Assembly (NCBI RefSeq): GCF_008386635.1
Contig: NZ_VUOE01000002.1
Location: 434,001-498,000 of the forward strand
Length of the DNA stretch: 64,000 nucleotides
Direction: 5' to 3'
Source: Maribacter flavus
Lineage (GTDB): Bacteria > Bacteroidota > Bacteroidia > Flavobacteriales > Flavobacteriaceae
Shown here one piece after another: positions 32,688 to 42,596 of this stretch. Position numbers and translations under genes: made by a program. Every line of letters starts with the position of its first letter. Positions within the stretch are counted from its first letter, which is position 1. The notes beneath the pieces are model-generated. The model did not search any database. It was not told the origin of the DNA and saw only the letters and a program-made list of their open reading frames with translations.

Positions 32688-35600
32688 ATGAAAAAAGTTT
32701 TCAATGCGCTGCTCTTGGGCTTTGCGCTTATTATTGTCTCATGTGGTGGCAATAAACGTGACGGGGAACCCAAGGTCTTGGTTTTCTCTAAAACAGCAGC
32801 GTTTAAACACGCATCTATTCCTGCGGGCATCGCCGCCTTACAAAAACTTGGTCAGGAGAACGGCTTTGTAGTGGATACCACCAAAAATGCCGAAATGTTC
32901 ACGGATGAAAATCTGCAGAATTATTCGGCCGTTGTTTTCTTGAGTACCACAGGAAATGTCTTGGACCAATTTCAGGAAGCTGCCTTTGAACGCTACATTC
33001 AAGCAGGTGGAGGGTACGTGGGAATACATGCCGCTGCCGATACGGAATATGATTGGGGCTGGTACAACGATTTGGCCGGAGCCCAGTTTTTAAGTCATCC
33101 CAGGGGTACGCCAAACGCGGACTTCATAATAAAGGACAAGAATTTCATTGCTACGGAATTTTTTACGGACAGTGTTTGGAACAGGGACGACGAATTGTAC
33201 AATTATAAAAAGATAAATCCGGATGTGAACGTCTTGATGACCTTGGATGAATCCACGTATGAAGGTGGTGCCAACGGTGATTTTCATCCCATTGCCTGGT
33301 ACCATGATTTTGACGGTGGCCGTGCCTTTTATACCGGAGGCGGACATACGGACGAAAGCTATTCTGAAGATCTATTCTTGAAGCATGTATTGGGAGGAAT
33401 CAAATACGCTATTGGGGACAACGAACTATTGGACTATTCCAAGGTTACCACCCAAATACCTCCGGACAATGACCGTTTCTCCAAAGTGGTTCTTTCCGAA
33501 GGACAGTTTTTTGAACCCACCGAAATGGCTGTCTTACCTAACAATGACGTTTTAATCGCACAACGTAGGGGAGAGGTAGTATTGTTCAATAATGAGACTC
33601 AGGAACTCAAGGAAGTTGCCAAGTTGGATGTATATTTTAAAACATTGGAAACGCCTGGCGTGAATGCCGAAGAAGGGTTAATGGGATTGCAAAAAGATCC
33701 TGATTATGCCAACAACCATTGGATTTATTTGTACTACGCTCCAACGGGCGACAAATGGGTGAATCGTTTATCCCGATTCAAATATATGGATGGAAATTTC
33801 GACCTAGCTTCGGAGCAGATTATTTTGGAAGTGGATTCCCAACGGGAAATTTGCTGTCACACTGGTGGTTCCATTGCCTTTGGACCGGATAATCTCTTAT
33901 ATCTATCAACTGGAGACAACTCTACGCCGTTTAATGAAAGAGGGGAAAAATATGTAAACAATGGTTTTGCACCCTTGAACGACACGCCCGGCCATGAGCA
34001 GTTCGATGCTAGAAGGAGTTCAGGAAACACAAACGATCTTAGGGGTAAAATTTTGAGAATCAAGGTGAACGAGGATGGAAGCTATGATATTCCAGAAGGA
34101 AATTTGTTCCCTGTAGGTACTGAAAAAACCCGACCAGAAATTTATACCATGGGACACAGAAACCCTTATAGAATTTCAGTCGATGTAAAAAGAGGGTATG
34201 TTTATTGGGGCGACGTTGGCCCAGATGCCCGCGCCGATAGTTTGGAAACCAGAGGTCCTAGGGGCTATGATGAAATGAACCAGGCACGCAAACCAGGAAA
34301 CTTTGGATGGCCAATGTTCATTGGTGACAATTATGCCTACCATGAATACAATTATGAAACTGGGGAGTCAGGAGAAGCATTTGACCCTGAAAAACCAATG
34401 AATACCTCTAGGAACAATACGGGTTTGACTGAGTTGCCACCCGCAACGCCGGCCTACGTGTACTATCCCTACGTTGAATCCAGTGATTTCCCACAGACGG
34501 GAACTGGAGGTAGAAATGCCATGGCGGGACCTACCTATTATTCAGATTTGTATCCCGGGGACGACAAATTACCTAGCTATTATGACGGTAAGGTATTGAT
34601 CTATGACTGGATGCGTGGTTGGATGTTTGCCGTTCATTTGAAGGAGGATGGAAGTTTTAACCGAATGGAACCTTTTGCCCCTGAGGTAAAACTGAACAAT
34701 CTTATCGATATGGAGATGGGACCCAATGGAAGGGTATATCTCTTGGAATATGGTAGTGGTTGGTTCTCCCAAAATGCCAATTCTGGATTGGCCTATATTG
34801 AATACAATGGTGGAAACAGGCCTCCTGTAATCGATAATATGATTGTGGAGACCACATCGGGTCAGACACCTTTGGCTATCACCGCAACAGTGGAGGCCCA
34901 TGACCGAGAGAATGATGGTGTTTCCTACACTTGGGATTTCGGTAACGGAGAAACCAAGAAAACTACGGAACCTACGGTAAGTTATTCCTATGCAGATGCA
35001 GGATCGTATAATTTGAACGTTACGGTGACCGACGAAAAGGGTGAAGCTACCATAAGTTCAAGCACCAATATAGTTGCCGGAAATTCAAGACCTGAAATTA
35101 CCATCAATTTAAAAGGTGGGACCCCTGCCTTTTATCTTCCTGGTCAGAAAATCGATTATGAAGTAAACGTTAGCGATCCGGACGGTAGCCCCATTGATCA
35201 GGGCAATATTTTCGTGAGCGTCGATTATTTGGAGGGAATGGACAGGGTAGCCATGAATCTTGGTCATCAGCAGGTATCTGCAGCGGTAACCGGGAAGGCT
35301 CTGGCACAATCCATGGATTGCAAGACGTGCCATAAAGAAGCCGAAGCATCCATAGGACCCAATTATATGGATGTTGCCCAAAAATATAAGGATAGAAGGG
35401 ATGCCTTGGAATATTTACAGTCTAGGATCAAAACCGGAGGTAGCGGTGTATGGGGCGAAGTAACCATGCCCGCACATCCAAATATTACCTCAGACGAAAC
35501 AAGACAGATCGGACTATACATCCTTTCTTTGGCAGGGGACAAAGAGGAAGAAAAATCATTGCCTACAAATGGTACCATTACGGCAGAAGCCTCAGCGCCC

Positions 35601-36080
35601 GGAAATATGTTGGTCTTGACGGCCAGTTATACCGATGGTGGCGCCGAAGGAACCATTCCATTAACCGGCTCCAAGGCGGTGGCCATTCCCAGTAGCACCA
35701 TATTACTGACGGAAGATTTGAAAACAAGCAATATGCAGGCCATGAAATTTGGTGGTATGGATTTGATGTTGTTGAACAGTGCGTCCGGATGGTTGGAGTT
35801 AAAAGATACTTCGCTCAAAGGAGTCAATGCCTTGGTGCTTAATGCTGCCTGGCAAAGCCCTCCAAATTTGAGTTTTAGTTTCCAAATCCACGAGAACACA
35901 CCAAACGGACCCGTTATTGGAGAGGGAACCATGCCGGCACAGACTGGAGGTCAGGGTACACAGGTGAGCGTTCCAATTACCGGAACCGTTTCCGGCAATG
36001 GACCTTATTACGTGACCTACAAGGCCGAAGAAGGCAAGGAACTATCCATGGTCGCCTTGACGGGAGCCATGTTCAGGTAA
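32688..36080 (+). CDS. ThuA / sugar dehydrogenase / PKD / cytochrome c fusion lipoprotein
   Basis: An 1130-residue lipoprotein (lipobox IIVSC). Domains in order: ThuA (about 28-245, KVLVFSKTAAFKHASIPAGI and YVGIHAAADTEYDW); a PQQ-type sugar dehydrogenase propeller (about 265-705, EGLMGLQKDPDYANN, GHRNPYRISVD); a PKD domain (about 745-820, YTWDFGNGE); a single-haem cytochrome c module with Cys878-x2-Cys881-His882 and a probable axial Met927; and a CBM6-like C-terminus from about 960. It probably oxidises sugars at the cell surface and passes electrons to its own haem. It has its own promoter and terminator. Confidence 0.9.
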   Translation: MKKVFNALLLGFALIIVSCGGNKRDGEPKVLVFSKTAAFKHASIPAGIAALQKLGQENGFVVDTTKNAEMFTDENLQNYSAVVFLSTTGNVLDQFQEAAFERYIQAGGGYVGIHAAADTEYDWGWYNDLAGAQFLSHPRGTPNADFIIKDKNFIATEFFTDSVWNRDDELYNYKKINPDVNVLMTLDESTYEGGANGDFHPIAWYHDFDGGRAFYTGGGHTDESYSEDLFLKHVLGGIKYAIGDNELLDYSKVTTQIPPDNDRFSKVVLSEGQFFEPTEMAVLPNNDVLIAQRRGEVVLFNNETQELKEVAKLDVYFKTLETPGVNAEEGLMGLQKDPDYANNHWIYLYYAPTGDKWVNRLSRFKYMDGNFDLASEQIILEVDSQREICCHTGGSIAFGPDNLLYLSTGDNSTPFNERGEKYVNNGFAPLNDTPGHEQFDARRSSGNTNDLRGKILRIKVNEDGSYDIPEGNLFPVGTEKTRPEIYTMGHRNPYRISVDVKRGYVYWGDVGPDARADSLETRGPRGYDEMNQARKPGNFGWPMFIGDNYAYHEYNYETGESGEAFDPEKPMNTSRNNTGLTELPPATPAYVYYPYVESSDFPQTGTGGRNAMAGPTYYSDLYPGDDKLPSYYDGKVLIYDWMRGWMFAVHLKEDGSFNRMEPFAPEVKLNNLIDMEMGPNGRVYLLEYGSGWFSQNANSGLAYIEYNGGNRPPVIDNMIVETTSGQTPLAITATVEAHDRENDGVSYTWDFGNGETKKTTEPTVSYSYADAGSYNLNVTVTDEKGEATISSSTNIVAGNSRPEITINLKGGTPAFYLPGQKIDYEVNVSDPDGSPIDQGNIFVSVDYLEGMDRVAMNLGHQQVSAAVTGKALAQSMDCKTCHKEAEASIGPNYMDVAQKYKDRRDALEYLQSRIKTGGSGVWGEVTMPAHPNITSDETRQIGLYILSLAGDKEEEKSLPTNGTITAEASAPGNMLVLTASYTDGGAEGTIPLTGSKAVAIPSSTILLTEDLKTSNMQAMKFGGMDLMLLNSASGWLELKDTSLKGVNALVLNAAWQSPPNLSFSFQIHENTPNGPVIGEGTMPAQTGGQGTQVSVPITGTVSGNGPYYVTYKAEEGKELSMVALTGAMFR

Positions 36081-36100
36081 AAGAATCTTGTAGGATATTA

Positions 36101-36128
36101 AAAAGCCCGCTAACAAGCGGGCTTTTTT
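36101..36128 (+). terminator. Intrinsic terminator
   Basis: The 10-bp stem AAAAGCCCGC/GCGGGCTTTT has a 6-base loop and continues into a run of T. It lies 20 bases after the ThuA fusion stop. Confidence 0.88.
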
Positions 36129-36160
36129 ATTTTATGGTCGCTAAAAGGATTCTGGAAGCT

Positions 36161-36622
36161 TTAGTTTATTTTTTGACAAATGAGATTACCAATGTCCATT
36201 AAGGATGAAATCTCTTCCTCGGTAAAATCATAGGAAACAGGTTTGGCAATGCCGATGGTACCATACAATTTTCCATTATGTATCAATGGGGCCGCAAGGG
36301 AACCCTCTACTTTGGTTTCCTTGGCTGCCGGTCTCGCAACGCCGGATGCATCGGTCTGTAGATTGCACATCTCTACGGGCTTCATACGTTCCGCAGCGAT
36401 ACCCGCCATACCTTTGCCTATGGGAATTTCGGACACCTTCGGCATCAAAAAATCGGGAATGCCTTTTTGAGCCTGTAATTCCAAAATAGAAGTGTTCTGC
36501 CTTAAAAAGTGCAACGTTCCGGTGGAACAATCAAAATGGCTGATCGTCTCTTCCAAAACGTTTTGCCAATCGATGGGATTTTTTTCAAGAAGTATCGATA
36601 TTTTTTCAGGGATGCTATTCAT
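36161..36622 (-). CDS. GAF domain protein
   Basis: A 153-residue protein that is essentially one GAF domain: HFDCSTGTLHFLRQNTSILE, the helix KGMAGIAAERMKPVEMCNL, and SLAAPLIHNGKLYGTIGIAK. ATG 36622 is used rather than the TTG at 36631. GAF domains bind small ligands or sense redox state; no output domain is attached, so it may act by protein contact. It has no clear operon partner. Confidence 0.88.
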   Translation of the reverse strand: MNSIPEKISILLEKNPIDWQNVLEETISHFDCSTGTLHFLRQNTSILELQAQKGIPDFLMPKVSEIPIGKGMAGIAAERMKPVEMCNLQTDASGVARPAAKETKVEGSLAAPLIHNGKLYGTIGIAKPVSYDFTEEEISSLMDIGNLICQKIN

Positions 36623-36748
36623 TTTGATCAATAGGTATTTAAAACAATGATTTGCTATTTCCTCTAACGACGGGCAATTTAAGGATATTGTCAGTTTGGG
36701 GAATATGATATTTGTCAGCTACCCCTGAAATAATCTTAGGCCTTTTAT

Positions 36749-38353
36749 TTATACTTTTTTAACGTTCACGTAGAAGTTTGGGTCCACTTGTATATCTTTC
36801 CCTTTAAGTGATTTTGACTGCCACGCTGTGGTAGGGGTAATCCAAACGGTCTTTCCGGCCATCTCAACCTTTAAGGGCATTTTAAACCCATCGATGACAT
36901 TGGTAAATCGGTATTTTAGCTTGCCGTTCTGGATTTCATATTCAAAAACAGGGATATTGGCCGTTCTGAGATACTGTTCAAAGAATGGTTCAAAATCACC
37001 TTCGACTTGATCATCCAGATACTTTTCAATCTGTTTGGTTGTTACCGTTTGATGATAGAATTCCTCATTAAGTCCGCGTAGGGTGGCCCGCCACTTTTCA
37101 TCATCGTCCATGATTTGCCTGAACGTATGTAGGATGTTGGCTCCCTTGTTGTACATATCGCCAGACCCGGCTTTATTAACGTTGTAGGGCCCAATTAAAG
37201 GTCGGTCGTTTCGGATATTCTTTCGTATGCCCAGTAAATATTCCGCTGCCGCTTCTTTACCATAATAATATTCAATGAAAAGGCTTTCGGAATACATCGT
37301 AAATCCTTCGTGTACCCACATATCGGCAATATCCTTGTAGGTAATATTATTGGCGAACCATTCATGTCCGGCCTCATGGATGATGATATAATCGAACTTT
37401 AATCCCCATCCGGTGCCTGAAAGATCTCGACCTAAATAGCCATTCCCATACTGATTGCCATAGGTAACGGAACTTTGGTGTTCCATACCCAAATAAGGGA
37501 CTTCCACGAGTTTAAAGGAGTCCTCGTAAAAAGGATAGGGGCCGAACCAATGCTCAAAGGCTTCCATCATTTTGGGGGCCTGTTTGAACTGCTCCTTGGC
37601 TTTTTCCAGATTGTCCCGTAAAACGTAGTAATCCATGTCCAGCATGCCCTTTTCACCATCATAGGTTTCCCCAAAATGCACGTAATCCCCAATGTTCACA
37701 TTGACCCCATAATTGTTAATGGGGCTGGATACGAACCAATGATAGGTATTGGTTTCTTCGTCCACTTTTCGTAACCGACCATTGGAAACGTTCATGAGCC
37801 CTTTAGGGGCCTGTACGCTGATCAACATACTGTCTACCTCGTCGTACATATGGTCCTTATTGGGCCACCAGACACTGGCGCCCAGACCCTGACAGGAGGT
37901 GGCCACAAAATCCTTCCCATTATCATCTTTTTTCCATGAAAAGCCACCGTCCCAAGGGGCGCGCACCGCTTCTTTGGGATGCCCGGAATAATGCACTACA
38001 ATTTCGTTAAATTCTTCCACATTTTGAGTTTTCCCGAGTGTAACAAAATGGGCATTTCCATTGCTTTCGAAAGACAGGTTTTTTCCATCTTGTGTAATTT
38101 TTTCGATAACCAAAGGTGGCTGGAGATCTACTTGTAGCACTTGATTTTTATCGAGCACCTTATAGCGGATGGTATTCGTACCGGAAATAAATTTTTTATC
38201 GGGATCTACGGAAATATCCAAATGATAGTAAGTAAGGTCCCACCAGGCCCTTTCCGGGGTAATGCTGCCTCTAAGGGTATCCTGTTCCGTAAAGGTTTGG
38301 GAGATGCCAAGACTGTAAGTCAAGAAGGCAACATAAATCACTATGTTTTTCAT
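36749..38353 (-). CDS. M1 family metallopeptidase
   Basis: A 534-residue secreted aminopeptidase with an export leader (KNIVIYVAFLTYSLGISQ). The zinc site is complete: His326-Glu327-x2-His330 in IIHEAGHEWF and Glu349 in VHEGF, the HExxH-x18-E spacing of M1. The N-terminal domain (about 30-230) is the usual saddle, with YHLDISVDPDKKFISG. It is shorter than classical aminopeptidase N because the C-terminal helical domain is absent, typical of bacterial cold-active-type members. It likely supplies amino acids from peptides. Confidence 0.93.
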   Translation of the reverse strand: MKNIVIYVAFLTYSLGISQTFTEQDTLRGSITPERAWWDLTYYHLDISVDPDKKFISGTNTIRYKVLDKNQVLQVDLQPPLVIEKITQDGKNLSFESNGNAHFVTLGKTQNVEEFNEIVVHYSGHPKEAVRAPWDGGFSWKKDDNGKDFVATSCQGLGASVWWPNKDHMYDEVDSMLISVQAPKGLMNVSNGRLRKVDEETNTYHWFVSSPINNYGVNVNIGDYVHFGETYDGEKGMLDMDYYVLRDNLEKAKEQFKQAPKMMEAFEHWFGPYPFYEDSFKLVEVPYLGMEHQSSVTYGNQYGNGYLGRDLSGTGWGLKFDYIIIHEAGHEWFANNITYKDIADMWVHEGFTMYSESLFIEYYYGKEAAAEYLLGIRKNIRNDRPLIGPYNVNKAGSGDMYNKGANILHTFRQIMDDDEKWRATLRGLNEEFYHQTVTTKQIEKYLDDQVEGDFEPFFEQYLRTANIPVFEYEIQNGKLKYRFTNVIDGFKMPLKVEMAGKTVWITPTTAWQSKSLKGKDIQVDPNFYVNVKKV

Positions 38354-38468
38354 CTGTTTATTTTTATTGCTTTTAATAGGTCAGATGCGATTCGCCAGTA
38401 ACCAGCTCAATAGGTATCAAGACTTGTTATAGCTCATTTCATATCTAGTAAATATGCTTTTTGAGTAG

Positions 38469-38497
38469 ACCTGTCAGGTTTTTAAAACCAGACAGGT
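38469..38497. repeat. ACCTGTC hairpin repeat, copy 1
   Basis: ACCTGTC (38469-38475) pairs with GACAGGT (38491-38497); after an A-A mismatch the stem continues GGTTTT/AAAACC. It lies 7 bases beyond the M28 peptidase stop (minus strand), a terminator position. It is nearly identical to 56483-56517, including the mismatch. Confidence 0.7.
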
Positions 38498-38504
38498 TTG
38501 AAAA

Positions 38505-39836
38505 TTACCTAAAAATTCCATTGGGAAACACGACCGGACTTTCAAATCCGTTTGCACCCACAGCTGAAACGCCAAAAAAGTAATTATCTATGACGATGCC
38601 TTCTAGGGTGAACTCCGTGACATCCCCTACGTATCGGCTATTATCCCAAGTAGGGGAAGTGGTATCCCTCCAATAAATTTTATACCCTTTGGCCCCATCC
38701 ACCTTGCTCCATTGAAATTTCGCCGATGGTTCTACGATCCCCCCAATCTTAACTTCTTTAGGGGCCGGTGGTGCCCATGCCAGGGAAGCCAAATTGATTG
38801 CGTTTACCGCGGTGAGTTTGGCCGCGTACTCGAAATTCACGTGTTCCAATACATCCCCATAGGCGATGCCGTCCTCTACCCGAATATCCTGATGTTGTTG
38901 GGTGTAGTTTTCATGCGCCTCCATAATCCGGATTCCTGCAAAACCGGCGTCATTAAAGGGCCTATGATGCCCACCCCGCCCGAAACGGTCCAAACGATAG
39001 ATCATCATTGGATTCATTTCTGGCATGTAGGTTTTTACGGTTTTGTGTACGTAGCGTGCCAATTGTCTCGAGATACCATCTACTTCCCCTCCGTAGAATC
39101 TTCTGGCGCGTCTTTGTTCCTCGGTTTCATTGGGAGGAACAGGTTCGGAAAAGATTCGGAAATCGGTATTGCTGACAATGCCATCTACCCCTTTGATGTT
39201 ACCGATCATATCATTATTAAAAATCCCGATAATCTCCCAGCCTTGGTCCTTGGCATATTGGGCCACACCGCCACCACCGAACAACCCCTGTTCCTCCCCG
39301 GAAAGCCCCATGTAGATGATGCTATTTTCAAAGGTGTACTTAGAAAGTACCCGCGCAGCTTCCAAGGTTCCGGCCATACCACTGGCATTGTCGTTGGCCC
39401 CGGGGGAATCGTCCGTAAAATTGGTTGGGTCGCTTACGCGCGAATCGATATCCCCGCTCATAATGATATATCTGTTGGGATATTTGGTGCCTTTTTGAAT
39501 GGCCAGGACATTAACTACCTCCACATCATGGACAATACGTTGATTGGCCCCTTTTTTGACTAAATCCTTCTGGTAAAAGACATTCAAACAGCCATTACAG
39601 GCCTGGGAAGTTTTTTCAAATTCCGATTTGATCCACCGCCTCGCGGCCCCAATACCACGGGTTTGGGAAACGGTATCGCTCAGGGTATGCCGAGTGCCAA
39701 AATTGGCCAGTTTGGTAACATCGTTTTCTATACGTTCTGCAGAGACTGCATCGATGATATCATAAATTCGTTGGTCCGTCTGGGCCGATAAAGTTAGCGA
39801 AATTGTCAAAAGACCTAGAATTAGCAATTTTTTCAT
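38505..39836 (-). CDS. M28 family peptidase with fibronectin-like tail
   Basis: A 443-residue secreted peptidase with a leader (KKLLILGLLTISLTLSAQ). M28 metal-site motifs: SPGANDNASGMAG, LSGEEQGLFG, FNNDMIGNI and GRGGHHRPFND. The first ligand position, usually His in HxD, reads GDIDS here, so Asp replaces His, which may be a subgroup trait. The last ~90 residues (KEVKIGGIVEPSAKFQWS...GYKIYWRD) look like a fibronectin III domain. It is probably an extracytoplasmic aminopeptidase. ATG 39836 is chosen because it gives the leader at the N-terminus. Confidence 0.9.
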   Translation of the reverse strand: MKKLLILGLLTISLTLSAQTDQRIYDIIDAVSAERIENDVTKLANFGTRHTLSDTVSQTRGIGAARRWIKSEFEKTSQACNGCLNVFYQKDLVKKGANQRIVHDVEVVNVLAIQKGTKYPNRYIIMSGDIDSRVSDPTNFTDDSPGANDNASGMAGTLEAARVLSKYTFENSIIYMGLSGEEQGLFGGGGVAQYAKDQGWEIIGIFNNDMIGNIKGVDGIVSNTDFRIFSEPVPPNETEEQRRARRFYGGEVDGISRQLARYVHKTVKTYMPEMNPMMIYRLDRFGRGGHHRPFNDAGFAGIRIMEAHENYTQQHQDIRVEDGIAYGDVLEHVNFEYAAKLTAVNAINLASLAWAPPAPKEVKIGGIVEPSAKFQWSKVDGAKGYKIYWRDTTSPTWDNSRYVGDVTEFTLEGIVIDNYFFGVSAVGANGFESPVVFPNGIFR

Positions 39837-39875
39837 TTTTGGTTTCATTTGAAGTGTCCTTAAAAGTATTAAAAA

Positions 39876-41042
39876 TTAAACATTTTTAAGTTTTAAAAGA
39901 TGCCAAACTCCTAGCGCCGGACCTATGGCCAATACCAGAAACAAATAGTTGATGCCGATACTGTCCTGTAAATAGCTAAGCAGTTGAATGCTAACGATGG
40001 TAATGCCAAAACCTATGCAAGTGGCCACGGTAAGAGCCGTACCTTTTATATCGGCCGAGGCAGATGCTGCTACTAATTTGGATAATTGGGGTGAATCTGC
40101 AGTCACTGCAAAACCCCATAAGGACCAAACCATTAAAAATAGAACAAGAGGTAGCACGAACAGGATAGGTGATATTAAACAGCATATTCCGGATATGATT
40201 AGTGCTGTTATAGCCACTTTTCTACTTCCTGTTTTTTTGGATATTATACCTCCTAAACCACATGAAATACTACCGATGCCGATGATGATACCTGTCCATA
40301 AAGGCACTAAAATTTCCCTTCCGTGAAGCGTATTGTAAAATGAAATAGCCAATGGAGTGAAGGCCCAAAAGGCATAGAGTTCCCACATATGCCCAAAATA
40401 TCCGAATGCCGCCTTACGGAATGCATTGATTTTGAATAGCCTTGGACCTGAATATAGATTGACTTTTAAGCTTTTTTTCAGAAAAGGTCCATCCGGAACC
40501 AAAAAGTACATCAATGCCCCTCCCAAACAAGTGAAGGTAGAGGTCGCCACTATAATTCTATAAGGATCACTTCCCCATGCCGTACTGTTTATTAGGTAGG
40601 GAAATCCGGTACCCAGAACAAGGGCACCCACCAAAAAACCCAATGCCATTCCCAATCCTTTTTCATAGTAGTCCGCTGCAATCTTCATTCCAACCGGGTA
40701 AATGCCCGCCAAGAAAAATCCTGTGCCGAAACGGGCCAAGAGCAAGCTCCACTTGGTCATTTGGTCCGTTATTAAGTAGAGATTACAAAGCGCGGCCAAA
40801 AAGGCACAGACCATAAACACCCGTGAAGGCGAGAACCTATCGGCAATCATAAGCAGGGCGAAAAGTAACGTCCCTACAATAAAACCCAACTGGACCGATG
40901 ATAACACCCAACCCATAATTTCGTGGCCCAAGCCCGTTTTTAGGATTAATTCATCCACTATGGTATTGCCTGCAAACCATGGTGATGTACATGCGAACTG
41001 AGCAATTATAATCGTTGGAAGAATGTGTGGTTTTTGTTTCAA
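39876..41042 (-). CDS. MFS transporter
   Basis: A 388-residue, roughly 12-span major facilitator: the loop 2-3 region ADRFSPSRVFMVCA, GTGFFLAGIYPVGMKIAADY in the fourth span, and a second half opening YGHMWELYAFW. The substrate is unknown; the sequence resembles bacterial YwoG/NarK-like transporters only in general layout. It begins 8 bases after the propeller-SnoaL gene and is probably cotranscribed with it and with the trehalose synthase gene. Confidence 0.88.
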   Translation of the reverse strand: MKQKPHILPTIIIAQFACTSPWFAGNTIVDELILKTGLGHEIMGWVLSSVQLGFIVGTLLFALLMIADRFSPSRVFMVCAFLAALCNLYLITDQMTKWSLLLARFGTGFFLAGIYPVGMKIAADYYEKGLGMALGFLVGALVLGTGFPYLINSTAWGSDPYRIIVATSTFTCLGGALMYFLVPDGPFLKKSLKVNLYSGPRLFKINAFRKAAFGYFGHMWELYAFWAFTPLAISFYNTLHGREILVPLWTGIIIGIGSISCGLGGIISKKTGSRKVAITALIISGICCLISPILFVLPLVLFLMVWSLWGFAVTADSPQLSKLVAASASADIKGTALTVATCIGFGITIVSIQLLSYLQDSIGINYLFLVLAIGPALGVWHLLKLKNV

Positions 41043-41050
41043 CCCCTTAT

Positions 41051-42574
41051 TTACCTTAGGAAAGTGACTTTAGCTATTTTTCCATTTTCAACTTCATAGA
41101 TAGCTACCGCGGAAAACATATTGCCATTGGCCGTTACCTGCTCTTCGTCTATCACTTTGTTGCCAATAACAATTCTATTCTTGATTTCACATTTCAGGTC
41201 TGGGGTGGATGTAAAAAATTCGGTGTAGCTTTTTCGCATATCCTCAGGTCCATCTGTGGATAGGTTTTTAGGGAAGTTATAGAGTTTAACAGTGTCTGTA
41301 TAGGTTGCCATAAATGCATCGATATCCCTTTTATTATAAGCATCCAACTGGTCCTGGACGATACTCTCGGGATTGGATTCCGACCCTTTCTCAAAAATAA
41401 ATGTCATGCTCGAAATTCGGTAGGACACTTCATATATGGCCACTTGCTTAGAAATACTTCCGTCTCCCGTAACTTTTTCATGGTCGATTACAAAATTGCC
41501 CAAGGTGATCCGGTTTACGACTTCTACATCATATTTTTTGTTATCCGGGGACAGGTTCCGATAGTTCTCCCGCATTTTTTGATGCCCGATATAAAGGGTG
41601 TCCGCCGGAAAATTTTGAACTAACACGTTTTCACTATAACAATTGACAAAAGTATCCAAATCTCCCGAATTATAAGATTCCACCTGTTTTTGAACGATTT
41701 TGTATTTTGGGTCTTCGGTTACGAATGCCATCCTTTTTCCATTGGGACTTATCGCGAGTCGGGATAGGGACGGAATTTCTTTTTCTTCAAAGGAATGTAA
41801 AAGTTTCCAAGTTTGTCCGTTCGCATAATCAAATCCCAACAGACTATTCCTAAAGCCTGCCAATACCATACCGCTATCGGTCCAAACTACGTCTTCTACA
41901 GAACCAAAAAGGCCAACAATATTCCTTGTTGCCCCAGAAATGGGATGCATGGATTTTACCATGGCCGTGTCGTTTTCTTTTGAAATATAACTGATCATCT
42001 CCGTTTGGGGAATCCTGTGCAGCGACCTGCCCACATTTTTTTGTAGGGTGTAGCGGGTATTATCCTGAAGGTTTACGACGACTAAATCCATACGGTTTTC
42101 AATCAAGACCGTACATACTAGGATATGGTCGCTGTACCATACGTGATACCCTACTTTTAAATCGGCAATAAGTTCTTTGTGATTTCCAGTCTCAAAGTCA
42201 TACTTATACAATCTTTGTAAGCCGTCATCGTCCAATCGTATTGCAGAAATATCCTCCGTGCCCTGTATCCTCAAAGGGGAATATTCACCTCCATTTGGGG
42301 TATCGTTGATCCACGATTTTGAATCCGAATCAATATTGTAAAGGGCTATATCTGTCTGTCCGTTTCGTGTGGAAGCAAAAAGAATTCTGTCATCATCGTA
42401 AAAGGAAGGTTGATTGTCGTAGCCTTCATTGTTGGAAATATTCTTAGGTTCCCCAATTTTGAGCGTTCCCTCATTCCATTCCAAATCGGCCAGAAATACT
42501 TCCGTGCTCGACTGGGAATAGCATTGTAAACAAAAAAATAAAGCGAGTAGCGAAATGATTGGTAACCGACTCAT
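41051..42574 (-). CDS. Secreted propeller protein fused to two SnoaL-like domains
   Basis: A 507-residue exported protein (leader RLPIISLLALFFCLQCYSQ). The first 280 residues are TolB/PD40-type propeller repeats (GYDNQPSFYDDDRILFASTR, RLAISPNGKRMAFVTED). Two tandem NTF2/SnoaL-like domains follow (about 285-395 and 400-507); each opens VQxQ-x5-YN-x-D-I/L-x-x-F, as in VQKQVESYNSGDLDTFVNCY, and each carries NRIxxGNxVIDxExVT. They are clear duplicates of each other. The combination is unusual and its function unknown. ATG 42574 gives the leader. Confidence 0.82.
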   Translation of the reverse strand: MSRLPIISLLALFFCLQCYSQSSTEVFLADLEWNEGTLKIGEPKNISNNEGYDNQPSFYDDDRILFASTRNGQTDIALYNIDSDSKSWINDTPNGGEYSPLRIQGTEDISAIRLDDDGLQRLYKYDFETGNHKELIADLKVGYHVWYSDHILVCTVLIENRMDLVVVNLQDNTRYTLQKNVGRSLHRIPQTEMISYISKENDTAMVKSMHPISGATRNIVGLFGSVEDVVWTDSGMVLAGFRNSLLGFDYANGQTWKLLHSFEEKEIPSLSRLAISPNGKRMAFVTEDPKYKIVQKQVESYNSGDLDTFVNCYSENVLVQNFPADTLYIGHQKMRENYRNLSPDNKKYDVEVVNRITLGNFVIDHEKVTGDGSISKQVAIYEVSYRISSMTFIFEKGSESNPESIVQDQLDAYNKRDIDAFMATYTDTVKLYNFPKNLSTDGPEDMRKSYTEFFTSTPDLKCEIKNRIVIGNKVIDEEQVTANGNMFSAVAIYEVENGKIAKVTFLR

Positions 42575-42596
42575 TCGTATTTCATAAAGTTCCAAT

